From the NCBI RefSeq assembly GCF_003182355.1, contig NZ_QGTW01000013.1:1-64000 (forward strand): 64,000 nucleotides of DNA, written 5' to 3'. A program made the translations under genes and the position numbers. This DNA is from Cytobacillus oceanisediminis. Its GTDB lineage: Bacteria; Bacillota; Bacilli; Bacillales; Cytobacillaceae. This document shows positions 54,943-63,301 of this stretch, piece by piece. Positions within the stretch are counted from its first letter, which is position 1. Every line of letters begins with the position of its first letter. The notes below the pieces were generated by a model. The model saw only the letters and a program-made list of their open reading frames with translations, made no database searches and was not told where the DNA came from.

Positions 54943-56550
54943 ATGAGCTTAACAGATTATCTAGTCATTGCACTATTTATATTTATTGCACTTGTCATTT
55001 TAATACCAGTCTTCCTTTTTACCTATTGGTATATAAAAGATGACAGGCAAAAACAGCATTCTATACTCAGAAACTTTCCGGTTATCGGGAAGGTACGGTA
55101 TATTACAGAAAAAATCGGGCCAGAATTAAGGCAATATTTGTTTAATAACGATACAGAAGGCAAGCCTTTCTCCAGGAAAGAGTATCAGGACGTCGTGAAA
55201 GCGGGAAAGTATAAAGAAAGACTAATAGGATTCGGATCAATAAGGGATTTTGATGATGAAGGCTTTTATATTCGGAATACATTGTTTCCAAAGCTGGTCG
55301 ATGAAATGAAGGTTGATAACACCAATAAAATTAAAACACGTGTTTATAAAGTTGATGGGGACAACTTGTTTTCAAGAAAGGAACATAGTGAAGAAAAACT
55401 GGCAGATCCTTTTTATTTGCGTGATGAAGATGCAGTCGTCCTGGGTGAAACCACCTGCAGACATCCATTCAGAGTCAAGGGGCTTGTCGGACAATCGGCC
55501 ATGAGCTATGGTTCCCTTGGCGAAAAAGCCATCACTGCCTTATCAAAAGGCCTTGGCCTAGCGGGGGGCACCTGGATGAACACCGGTGAAGGCGGTCTTT
55601 CCCAATATCATTTGGCAGGAAGTCCGGATATCATTATGCAAATTGGGCCGGACATGTTTGGCGTACGAAAACCAAACGGAGAATTCTCATGGGAAGAATT
55701 TAAAAAGAAAAGTGAAATCCCTGAGGTAAAAGCTTTTGAATTAAAGCTCGCCCAGGGTGCAAAAACCCGCGGGGGACATGTTGAAGGCGAAAAGGTTACT
55801 GAAGAGATTGCCAGTATTCGCCTTGTTGAAGTCGGAAAAACGATTAACAGTCCAAACCGTTTCTATGAATTTGATGATGCCCCTTCTATGTTTGATTTTA
55901 TTGAAGAACTGCGTAGCGTAGGCGGCAAGCCGGTTGGGATGAAGATCGTAGTTGGTGACCTTGATGCACTCGAAAAGATGATTTCATATATGAAGGAAAG
56001 CGGCAAAGGCCCTGATTTTATTACAGTCGATGGAGGTGAAGGCGGTACAGGTGCAACCTATCAGGAGCTCGCAGACAGTGTTGGTCTTCCAATCCAATCC
56101 GCTCTGACTGTGGTAGACGAAATGTTGAGACAGTATGAAGTTCGAGACCGTGTAAAAATCATCGCCTCCGGAAAACTAATTACACCTGATAAAATTGCAA
56201 TCGCTCTTGCAATGGGTGCAGACCTCGTCAATATCGCCCGAGGCTTTATGATCAGCGTTGGATGCATCATGGCGCAGGTTTGCCATACAAATCACTGTCC
56301 TGCAGGAGTAGCTACTACCGACAAAAAGCTCCAGGACGGATTGATTGTCGAGGAAAAACATTATCGAGTCTGCAACTACGTTATCTCTCTAAGGGAAGGG
56401 CTTTACAATCTTGCCGCCGCAGCCGGAATTGAGGACCCTACCTTATTCGAAAGGAAGCATATAGTCCATAAAGATAAATTTGGCAGAGTCTCTCCACTCG
56501 AGGAAATTCTGCAGGCAGCAAAAAGAACACAAAAGCAAAAGGAAGGCTGA
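54943..56550 (+). CDS. FMN-binding glutamate synthase-domain membrane protein (YerD-like)
   Basis: 535 aa. An N-terminal membrane helix (residues 6–31) anchors a Glu_synthase TIM barrel (~120–490). FMN-binding residues lie in SYGSLGEKA, NTGEGG and VDGGEGGTGA. CIMAQVCHTNHC is the C-x5-C-x4-C 3Fe-4S site, as in glutamate synthase. There is no glutaminase domain, so it cannot make its own ammonia; the real reaction of YerD-type proteins is unknown. ATG has GAAGGAGG upstream. Second glutamate-synthase-type flavoprotein in this window. Confidence 0.9.
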   Translation: MSLTDYLVIALFIFIALVILIPVFLFTYWYIKDDRQKQHSILRNFPVIGKVRYITEKIGPELRQYLFNNDTEGKPFSRKEYQDVVKAGKYKERLIGFGSIRDFDDEGFYIRNTLFPKLVDEMKVDNTNKIKTRVYKVDGDNLFSRKEHSEEKLADPFYLRDEDAVVLGETTCRHPFRVKGLVGQSAMSYGSLGEKAITALSKGLGLAGGTWMNTGEGGLSQYHLAGSPDIIMQIGPDMFGVRKPNGEFSWEEFKKKSEIPEVKAFELKLAQGAKTRGGHVEGEKVTEEIASIRLVEVGKTINSPNRFYEFDDAPSMFDFIEELRSVGGKPVGMKIVVGDLDALEKMISYMKESGKGPDFITVDGGEGGTGATYQELADSVGLPIQSALTVVDEMLRQYEVRDRVKIIASGKLITPDKIAIALAMGADLVNIARGFMISVGCIMAQVCHTNHCPAGVATTDKKLQDGLIVEEKHYRVCNYVISLREGLYNLAAAAGIEDPTLFERKHIVHKDKFGRVSPLEEILQAAKRTQKQKEG

Positions 56551-56555
56551 AGAAG

Positions 56556-56592
56556 AAAAAGACCTGGTCCCAATTGGGATTAGGTTTTTTCT
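56556..56592 (+). terminator. Terminator of the YerD-like gene
   Basis: AGACCTGGTCCCAA pairs with TTGGGATTAGGTTT (imperfect), then TTTTCTC. Confidence 0.75.
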
Positions 56593-56820
56593 CTTTATTC
56601 AATACTTTTTCCACATAAGGAAATGACAGAAATTGAAGTTTCAACAATTTACTGGCTCCCTTCTTCCATTCAACAATCACCCCCGCACCCATCTGTTGTC
56701 CGTCCCAGTGATGGCCAATCTTTTGTTTTGCACATCCCTGACACTGGTACTTTTTAAAATAATCTTCTACTTCCAAATAAATTTGCTTTATTGATTCTCA
56801 TAGGAAACTTCTCTGGAATT
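56593..56820 (-). pseudogene. Possible degraded small gene with a CxxC motif
   Basis: A minus-strand frame reads protein-like: DYFKKYQCQGCAKQKIGHH, WDGQQMGAGVIVEWKKG, then KLQFLSFPYVEKVL. It lacks a ribosome-supported start in frame. An ATG lies at about 56801–56803 in another frame, and joining would need a one-base shift near 56775. The 3' end runs into the neighbouring gene's terminator. This looks like a remnant; low certainty. Confidence 0.3.
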
Positions 56821-56967
56821 ATCAAAGTACAGATCAGCTATCTGTTTTTTTGTATGTAATGGATTCATTTTAATTCCACTTGTGAACAATTTGTGGACAC
56901 TTCCCAATTGTATCTTTACTTTCCTTTTTTGCGGTAAAACTAAGTTTACAAAAAGGAGGAGCATATT

Positions 56968-57336
56968 GTGGAATTATCCTGGATGACTTTTATTATGATT
57001 ATATTAGCAAGCTACCGCTTAACTCATTTAATTGTTTTCGATAAAATAACAGAGCCCATCAGGAACCTTTTTTTAGTGAAAAGAGAAACACCTTTCCACC
57101 AAATTAAGAAAGTACCAAAGTCTATGTTCGGATATTTGCTGACATGCTATTGGTGCACTGGTATGTGGTCAGCTATCCTGCTCGGATCTTTATACATCCT
57201 TCTCCCGTCATTTGGAAGGTATCTAATTTTTATTCTTGCTATTGCCGGCGGGCAAGCCATACTGGAATCATTTGTTGGCGTTAATATTAAAAAGACAGAA
57301 TTATATGCTGCTAAACTCAAGAAAGAGAATACTTAA
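56968..57336 (+). CDS. DUF1360 family membrane protein
   Basis: 122 aa. Two or three hydrophobic segments (about 4–20, 58–80 and 82–100) and the family's central cysteine motif CYWCTGMW at ~61–68. The start is GTG with AAAGGAGGAG 7 nt upstream. DUF1360 proteins are common in spore formers; function unknown. The last ~20 residues are charged (KKTELYAAKLKKENT). Confidence 0.82.
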   Translation: MELSWMTFIMIILASYRLTHLIVFDKITEPIRNLFLVKRETPFHQIKKVPKSMFGYLLTCYWCTGMWSAILLGSLYILLPSFGRYLIFILAIAGGQAILESFVGVNIKKTELYAAKLKKENT

Positions 57337-57553
57337 ACCAATTAGTAAGGAAATTGCCATAGAGGCTTTTGTGACTGTCCTGGGGAAACTTTTAATAAGA
57401 AATAAGATTTACCATCTGCCCCTTTTTCTTACATAAAAACAGGACTATTGTGGGATTTTGTCGTTTTAAATCGAATTCCCCCTGCAATCAAGGTATAATT
57501 TAGATTGGAAAAAATAGATACATAGAAAATGCTTTATATAGGGGAGGATTTTT

Positions 57554-57934
57554 ATGATGGGATGGGTAATAGCCATTTTGTTTGGTTCAGCAGTTGTGCT
57601 GCTCATTTTATCGTTTTTTAAAACGACGCAATCCAAATCAAATCTTGAGCAACAAATTGATCAGGTTACTTTTTCATTAAAGAATGAAATCCACGAGCTG
57701 CAGCAGCAGATCAGGAATATCGAATTAGATGCAGAAATTACAGCCCACCAGTCCGGCTCAATGAAAGGATCATCGGAAGATCGCTTATTGCTTCGGGAGA
57801 TTCTTGACCTACATAAGCGCGGGTATTCCTTTGAGAGCATTGCCTTAAAAAAACAGCTTACACCTAATGAGGTGGAACGGATGCTTTTACCTTATTTATC
57901 GAAAAGAGCTGAAAGGAGCATGGTTGTACAATGA
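57554..57934 (+). CDS. Membrane-anchored coiled-coil protein with C-terminal HTH-like segment
   Basis: 126 aa. One N-terminal membrane helix (residues 3–21), then a coiled coil (about 31–60: LEQQIDQVTFSLKNEIHELQQQI). A C-terminal segment, LLREILDLHKRGYSFESIALKKQLTPNEVERML, looks like a helix-turn-helix; this is inference from pattern. ATG has GGGGAGGA upstream; a second ATG directly follows the first. The stop overlaps the next gene by 4 bp (ATGA), so the two are co-translated. Family not recognised. Confidence 0.75.
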   Translation: MMGWVIAILFGSAVVLLILSFFKTTQSKSNLEQQIDQVTFSLKNEIHELQQQIRNIELDAEITAHQSGSMKGSSEDRLLLREILDLHKRGYSFESIALKKQLTPNEVERMLLPYLSKRAERSMVVQ

Positions 57935-58443
57935 CACCTAATTCCTTGCGCAGTTTTGCAGCAGGCCTTTTAGCGGCTGCCATTTTGACTGGCGGTGCCT
58001 ACTTTTTTGGTCCTTCTGAAGCAAAAAGTACAGAGAAACCGGAGGATAAAACAGAAAAAGCGGCTAAACAGAAAATGCTAACTGACAAAGAAATGATCGA
58101 TCTGCTGTCTTCTAAAGGCTATGTGATAAATACAGAAGATGAGTGGAGCAAGCAGCTGGCTGCAGCTGCAAAAACCAATGAAAAAAAGGAAGAAAAAACG
58201 GAAGAGAAATCAAATAAGGAAACCGGCGAGAAGGTTGTCTATCGTACCATCTTGACAGTCTCGATGGGAATGACAAGCATCGATGTAGGAAATGCCTTAG
58301 AGCGTGCCAACATTATCGAAAGCGGAGTCCAGTTTTACAAAGATGTTGAAAAACGCGGCTTGGCGAACGAACTGCGGCCTGGAACATTTGAAGTGGAAAG
58401 CGGAATGACAACAGACGAAATCATTTCGGTTATTTTTAAGTAG
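57931..58443 (+). CDS. Orphan MltG-type LysM-like domain protein
   Basis: 170 aa. Signal anchor (residues 7–27), then a long charged Lys/Glu linker (~30–100). The C-terminal ~65 residues (TVSMGMTSIDVGNALERANI, then RPGTFEVESGMTTDEIISVI) resemble the LysM-like domain that precedes the catalytic domain in MltG (YceG). The MltG lytic transglycosylase domain with its catalytic Glu is absent. The domain may bind peptidoglycan in the outer face of the membrane. Start ATG overlaps the upstream stop (ATGA), with AAAGGAG 12 nt before. A strong terminator follows, closing a two-gene operon. Confidence 0.8.
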   Translation: MTPNSLRSFAAGLLAAAILTGGAYFFGPSEAKSTEKPEDKTEKAAKQKMLTDKEMIDLLSSKGYVINTEDEWSKQLAAAAKTNEKKEEKTEEKSNKETGEKVVYRTILTVSMGMTSIDVGNALERANIIESGVQFYKDVEKRGLANELRPGTFEVESGMTTDEIISVIFK

Positions 58444-58451
58444 TTTTATTA

Positions 58452-58490
58452 GGAAAAGCTCCTTTTATGCAATAAAAGGAGCTTTTTTCT
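58452..58490 (+). terminator. Terminator of the coiled-coil/LysM-like operon
   Basis: AAAAGCTCCTTTT pairs with AAAAGGAGCTTTT around ATGCAAT, with extra T. Confidence 0.92.
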
Positions 58491-58521
58491 ATGGTTTAAT
58501 CCTGAAAGATGAACGAAAGCC

Positions 58522-58640
58522 ATTTATGTGTGCATAGCCCCGATTTATATGCGGATAAAAAATTTTATGTGTGAATAGACCCGATTTATGTGCGGATAAA
58601 AAATTTTATGTGCGGATAGACCAGATTTATGTGCGGATAA
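58522..58640. repeat. 20–21-bp tandem repeat, six units
   Basis: TTTATGTG (once TTTATATG) recurs at 58523, 58543, 58564, 58585, 58605 and 58626. Units read TTTATGTGCGGATA followed alternately by AAAAAA or by GACCCGA-like sequence, so the true period may be a ~41-bp pair. Non-coding, between an operon terminator and a convergent hydrolase gene. Confidence 0.8.
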
Positions 58641-58699
58641 AAATCTGACGACTCCTTCACAATTTAAAATTTTTATCTTATGGTTCTGCTTAAGCCTGC

Positions 58700-59482
58700 C
58701 TACTCCTCCAAAAATCCGCGAATCACTTCAACAAGCTCAGCCGGCGCTTCATACATGCTCATATGCCCTGCACCTTTAATGGTCACCTGCTTGATGTTCG
58801 GCCCCACGACCGTAAAAGACTTCTCCGGCGGGACGATCTGGTCTTTTTCACCAGCGACAATTAATACCGGAAGCTTCGTATTTTTTAGAACGTGATTTCG
58901 GTCCGGCCTCTGTTTCATCGCTTTTAAAGCGGCCTTTGCACCTTCCGGATTAGTGCCATAACCAATCTCTTTTGCCTGTTGAAGTTCTTCGGGCTGCTTT
59001 TCTCCTGGCGCAAAAAGATTGGGAACAAGTCCATCAACAAAGGCTTTAATTCCTTCTGAATCGATTTTCCCAGCTGCCACTTCCCTGCCCTTCTTCCCTT
59101 CTTCAGAATCCGGGTTGGCTGTTGAATGGACGAGTAAGAACTGTTTCAGCTTGTCCTCATAAGCTTCAGCCAAAGCAAGTGTTACATAGCCCCCCAGCGA
59201 GTGGCCAATGAGAGACACTTTTTCCAATCCCAGCTCCAAAACAGCACTTTGAATCATTTCTGCCATCGCTTCAACTGAAACATATCCCTTAGGGAGACCA
59301 GAACCTCCGTGTCCGGGAAGGTCGACCGCAATTACTCGGTATTTCTCTGCCAGTCCAGGAACCACCTTCTGCCAATAATCCTTGCTTCCGCAGAATCCGT
59401 GAATCAAAACAATTGGTTCTCCCTGGCCTTCATCGTAGTAAGATATTGCTGTTCCATTAACTTCTACACGTTTAGCATCCAT
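58700..59482 (-). CDS. Alpha/beta hydrolase
   Basis: 260 aa. Oxyanion-hole HGFCGSKDYW at ~29, nucleophile elbow GHSLGG with S95, acid D214 in AGEKDQIVPP and base H240 in GAGHMSMYEAP: a complete catalytic triad. ATG 59482 has AAGGTGGGTG 8–10 nt upstream. It lies 14 bp after the GNAT gene, so the two are probably one operon. Such enzymes cleave esters or C–C bonds (RsbQ/BioH-like size); substrate unknown. Confidence 0.9.
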   Translation of the reverse strand: MDAKRVEVNGTAISYYDEGQGEPIVLIHGFCGSKDYWQKVVPGLAEKYRVIAVDLPGHGGSGLPKGYVSVEAMAEMIQSAVLELGLEKVSLIGHSLGGYVTLALAEAYEDKLKQFLLVHSTANPDSEEGKKGREVAAGKIDSEGIKAFVDGLVPNLFAPGEKQPEELQQAKEIGYGTNPEGAKAALKAMKQRPDRNHVLKNTKLPVLIVAGEKDQIVPPEKSFTVVGPNIKQVTIKGAGHMSMYEAPAELVEVIRGFLEE

Positions 59483-59496
59483 TCAAAACACCCACC

Positions 59497-59778
59497 TTAT
59501 TTTGCTAGTACATCCTGGTATTCACTTTTTCGATCAAATACAGCTTTCGCGTATGAGCAAACCGGAACAATCTTATAGCCCTTATCGCGCGCCTCCTGTA
59601 CAACGCTTTCTACTAGCTTTCCTGCAATTCCCTGACCCCGCAGCGAATCACTCACATACGTATGGTCAATCGTTACCTGAGACTCACCGCTGGGTACAAA
59701 AGTAATTTCAGCTGCCATATTCCCTTCTTCATCATTTACAAAAAAGCGGTTCTCTTCTTTTTGAATTTCTGCACTCAT
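59497..59778 (-). CDS. YjdJ-type small GNAT N-acetyltransferase
   Basis: 93 aa minimal GNAT (COG2388). Acetyl-CoA-binding SDSLRGQGIAGKLV at ~43–56 and the C-terminal IVPVCSYAKAVFDR with the family's conserved cysteine and PxCxY pattern. ATG has AAGGAGGAAA 5 nt upstream. First gene of a pair with the alpha/beta hydrolase. The substrate is unknown. Confidence 0.9.
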   Translation of the reverse strand: MSAEIQKEENRFFVNDEEGNMAAEITFVPSGESQVTIDHTYVSDSLRGQGIAGKLVESVVQEARDKGYKIVPVCSYAKAVFDRKSEYQDVLAK

Positions 59779-60048
59779 TTAATTTTCCTCCTTAATGGGT
59801 ATCCGAAGCTCAACTGCTAATTCTAATATGTCCTTATGCCTGTATATTAACATATTAATTGGAAAATTTATCTTCCTGCATTATTGTGTTACTTTAAAAA
59901 TTTCCCTCTTTTCTGACGCCCCTAAACATGGTCGCTCAAATTTTCTTTTCCCCTATACTTTTATCAGAATATTCATTATAATAGTTCGAATAGCGTAATA
60001 TTTTCGTTTCCCTTTTGGGCTCTATTTCTACATAGCGGGGTGAAAAAA

Positions 60049-61263
60049 ATGTTTCCTGTAAAAATAAATAAACATACAGTTTTAATACTGGGCATCATAT
60101 TTGTTGCTTTTAACCTAAGACCTGGCATAACTGCTGTTGGCCCGCTGATTAGTTCAATCAGGGATGATATTGGAATCTCAAACGGACTCGCTGGCCTGCT
60201 CACGACCCTTCCTTTGCTGGCTTTTGCCCTTCTTTCTCCTTTTGCGCCAAAAATTGCCCAAAGGTTTGGCAATGAAATGAGCATTCTGGGCGGACTCGTT
60301 GTACTGGGGACGGGAATACTCATCCGCTCTGCCATCTCTTTATTTGTAGGTACGGCTTTAATCGGTATGGGGATCGCGATATGCAATGTCCTTCTCCCTG
60401 GAATAGTAAAGGAACGTTTTGGAAAAGTGGGTTTACTGACAGGCGTTTACACATTTTCGATGGGACTGTGGGCAGGCCTTGCCCCTGGACTAAGTGTGCC
60501 TCTAGCAGAAAAATGGCAGATCGGCTGGTCCTGGTCACTGGGTGTTTGGATTATCTTGGTGGTAATAGCAGTTCTTATCTGGATTCCACAGCTTAAACCA
60601 ATAAAAGAGAACACCCCCAAGCAAAGGGTTGCCTCATCCAATTCTTCACTCTGGCAGTCCGGAATCGCCTGGCAGGTCACCCTTTTTATGGGCCTGCAAT
60701 CACTAGTTTATTTCTCGTTTATCACTTGGCTGCCGGAGATTCTTACTGATCGGGGATTTAATATCACAACAGCAGGCTGGATGGTCACACTGCTGCAATT
60801 TTCAGGTCTGCCTGCCAATTTTATTATCCCTGTTCTCGCAGACCGGCTTCCAAACCAAAAAGCGATAGCTGTTGGAATTGGGGCCTTTTGTACTGCTGGT
60901 ATAACAGGACTTCTACTAAATATGAATTCCTTTGTAATCATAGTGAGTATTATACTAATCGGCATTGCTTTAGGTGCGGCCATCAGCCATTCATTAACAT
61001 TGATCGGTTTGCGTGCGGCCAATGCTAAGCAGGCTGCCGACTTATCAGGCATGGCTCAATCGGTAGGTTATTTGCTTGCTGCCCTTGGCCCGTTTTTGAT
61101 CGGTAATATATACGATTTCTTTCATAATTGGACACTTCCATTAATCCTGCTAATATTGGTTACAATTGTTTTCACATTGGCCGGAGTCGGTGCAGGGAGA
61201 AATCGATATGTACTGGAAACATCTTTTATAGGTAGAAAGAAATCCCCTTCTACGATTATATAG
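60049..61263 (+). CDS. MFS transporter, CynX/NimT family (YycB-like)
   Basis: 404 aa with twelve membrane segments. The family-typical opening LGIIFVAFNLRPGITAVGPLISSI includes the RP motif, and DRLPNQKA is the cytosolic loop between helices 8 and 9. I choose ATG 60049 because GGGGTGA lies 6 nt upstream; GTG 60040 would be inside that ribosome site. Members export cyanate or 2-nitroimidazole; the actual substrate here is unknown. A hairpin with T-tract overlaps its last codons. Confidence 0.88.
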   Translation: MFPVKINKHTVLILGIIFVAFNLRPGITAVGPLISSIRDDIGISNGLAGLLTTLPLLAFALLSPFAPKIAQRFGNEMSILGGLVVLGTGILIRSAISLFVGTALIGMGIAICNVLLPGIVKERFGKVGLLTGVYTFSMGLWAGLAPGLSVPLAEKWQIGWSWSLGVWIILVVIAVLIWIPQLKPIKENTPKQRVASSNSSLWQSGIAWQVTLFMGLQSLVYFSFITWLPEILTDRGFNITTAGWMVTLLQFSGLPANFIIPVLADRLPNQKAIAVGIGAFCTAGITGLLLNMNSFVIIVSIILIGIALGAAISHSLTLIGLRAANAKQAADLSGMAQSVGYLLAALGPFLIGNIYDFFHNWTLPLILLILVTIVFTLAGVGAGRNRYVLETSFIGRKKSPSTII

Positions 61264-61277
61264 AGGGGATTTTTCCT
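61242..61277 (+). terminator. Terminator of the MFS gene
   Basis: AAATCCCCTTC and GAGGGGATTT pair around an AT-rich loop, followed by TTCC; the left arm lies within the coding end. Confidence 0.75.
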
Positions 61278-61337
61278 TCTTCCTAAATCTTTACAGCCTT
61301 TATGGAGTCCTTCATTGTGCTATGGTAATGAATGCTA

Positions 61338-61961
61338 TTACTTTTCAAATGCACATTCTGCACCTGCTTCTAATAAAATTTCCTCTATTTCTTTAAATCC
61401 TTTTCTTCTAGCAAGCTCAATCGGAGTCACTCCATATTGATCTGCCAGTTCAGTATCGGCACCGTTTTCAAGCAATAGTTTAATAATGGCCTGCTGCCTT
61501 GGGCCGCCATTATTCAATACGATGGCTTCAATCAGGGGTGTCCAGCCGCAATAATTTGTATGATTTACGTTAATATCCGTTGAGGTTAAAAGCTCCCTGA
61601 CCACCTCGATATGCCCCCTTTCACTTGCCGGAGTAATTCCCACACCGCCAAATCGGGTTACAAGATTTAAATCAGCGCCTGCATTAATCATTAATCTTAC
61701 TAGCTTTAAATCTCCATAAATGCAGCCATATAAAAATGGATTTAAACAAGTTTGGTCTTGCCGATTAATATCTGCACCTGCATCGGCTAGATACTTTACG
61801 ACATCATAATGTTTATTCATTGCAGCCAGCAATATGGCAGTCCGCTTCTTTTTATCCTGCAAGTTAATATCTGTGCCCAGCTCAAGGAATTTTTTCAAAC
61901 TCTCTAGATCGCCTGTTCTCGCTGCATCAAAAAATATTTTGTATTCATTCGTCTTAATCAT
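61338..61961 (-). CDS. Ankyrin repeat protein
   Basis: 207 aa, about six ankyrin repeats covering nearly the entire sequence: FFDAARTGDLESLKKFLELG, RTAILLAAMNKHYDVVKYLADAGAD, NPFLYGCIYGDLKLVRLMINAGAD and so on, ending TPIELARRKGFKEIEEILLEAGA. No signal peptide or enzyme domain, so it is a cytosolic protein-binding scaffold. ATG has GGGAGG 8 nt upstream. Partner unknown; neighbours give no clue. Confidence 0.92.
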   Translation of the reverse strand: MIKTNEYKIFFDAARTGDLESLKKFLELGTDINLQDKKKRTAILLAAMNKHYDVVKYLADAGADINRQDQTCLNPFLYGCIYGDLKLVRLMINAGADLNLVTRFGGVGITPASERGHIEVVRELLTSTDINVNHTNYCGWTPLIEAIVLNNGGPRQQAIIKLLLENGADTELADQYGVTPIELARRKGFKEIEEILLEAGAECAFEK

Positions 61962-62011
61962 AATAGAGCCTCCCGAATTTAAAAGTTTGTAACCATTCAG
62001 TTCTTTAAGTT

Positions 62012-62043
62012 ATTAAAATAGGAAGCCCAACTTTCGGACTTCC
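62012..62043 (-). terminator. Terminator of the amidohydrolase operon
   Basis: Minus strand: GGAAGTCC, GAAAGTT, GGGCTTCC, then TATTTTAATAA. Confidence 0.65.
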
Positions 62044-62051
62044 ACATCACT

Positions 62052-63275
62052 CTATGATAACTGGCCTGAAACTATCTTTCCTTTAAAGATTACCGCTTCT
62101 CGCTTAGGCGTTCTTGCTACTGCTTCGGCAGAACAGGAAGCAGCAACAAGAACTAAATTTGCATCATCTCCCTCAAACGGCCACGCTACCTCTCCATCCT
62201 TGTTTAATGGAACAGGACCCCCAGTAGCCCATTTTAAAGATTGTGCTAAGGAAAGTTCATCGCTCTTACGGTAAAGTTCGCCATATCGCGTTACTTTTTC
62301 TAATAGATCTCCATTCCCGAAAGGACCCCAGGAATCATAAAAACCATCGCATCCCAGATAAACATTTACTCCTTTTCTGTCCAAAAGTTCGATTGGGGGA
62401 AGAGATTTTGTTATCGGAATGGTGGACATAATCGACATTCCAAGCTCACTCAATTTATCTGCAATTTCTTCTGCCTGCGGGACAGGAATTTCACCCAAAC
62501 TAAACGCATGGCTCACAGCAGCCCGATTGTGCCACCCGGCATCTTCAACCATCTCAGCAAATTTATCAACCGTATAATAACCTACATGGCCTCCGTCATG
62601 TAAATGGATGTCTATATCTGCATTAAATTCTGTACTAAGATTCATTATTTCATAGAGAGATTTTTCTATGTTGCGGTCAATTCCTGCAGGATCAAGACCA
62701 CCAACAATGTTAGCTCCAGATCTCATCGCTTCTTTCATAAGCGGAATCACATTTTCTCTTAATAAACCGTGCTGCGGAAATGCAACAATTTCATATGTCA
62801 ATTTATCAGAATAGTCCTCTAAGGCAGCTTTCACACCTTCCAGGTTTTTCAATCCTATATAAGGATCAATATTTACATGGGTACGAATATGAGTTGAACC
62901 CTTTGAAAGGAGAAGCTCGATCATTTTACTTGCCCGCTGTTTGGCTGTAGGGGCTAATTCCTCAAGTTCCATTGCTTCATATTGTAATCGTTCTTCTAAA
63001 TTTCTGACCGTCCTGCAAGCCTTCCAATCAAGAGATAGATAGGTTTTATCAAGATGATTATGCATCTCCTTAAAAGAAGGCAACGCTAGAAATCCTTTGC
63101 AGTCCACTGTTTCTTCATTCTCGGAAATTTCAAAACTGCTGATTTGTTTTTCTGTTATTTTTCCGTCTTCTATTTTCAAATGAAAGAGTTCTGTTTTGGT
63201 AGTGTATGACCCCTTATCATCTTGAAGATATCCTGTCTCCAATTTAATATTTGTTAACCAGTACGGAGTGGACAT
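62052..63275 (-). CDS. Cytosine deaminase-like amidohydrolase, copy 2
   Basis: 407 aa metal-dependent hydrolase of the cytosine deaminase (CodA-like) group. Metal-binding HNHLDK (H72, H74), THVNID (~130), HLHDGGH (~225–231) with the family HxxE/D-type site, VSHAF and the catalytic-type aspartate in LGCDGFYDSW. ATG has AAAGGGGG 7 nt upstream. It lies 26 bp after a paralogue transcribed in the same direction. The family acts on cytosine, isoguanine or other cyclic amides; exact substrate unknown. Confidence 0.88.
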   Translation of the reverse strand: MSTPYWLTNIKLETGYLQDDKGSYTTKTELFHLKIEDGKITEKQISSFEISENEETVDCKGFLALPSFKEMHNHLDKTYLSLDWKACRTVRNLEERLQYEAMELEELAPTAKQRASKMIELLLSKGSTHIRTHVNIDPYIGLKNLEGVKAALEDYSDKLTYEIVAFPQHGLLRENVIPLMKEAMRSGANIVGGLDPAGIDRNIEKSLYEIMNLSTEFNADIDIHLHDGGHVGYYTVDKFAEMVEDAGWHNRAAVSHAFSLGEIPVPQAEEIADKLSELGMSIMSTIPITKSLPPIELLDRKGVNVYLGCDGFYDSWGPFGNGDLLEKVTRYGELYRKSDELSLAQSLKWATGGPVPLNKDGEVAWPFEGDDANLVLVAASCSAEAVARTPKREAVIFKGKIVSGQLS

Positions 63276-63301
63276 TGTATTTCCCCCTTTGCTCTTTTAA
63301 G

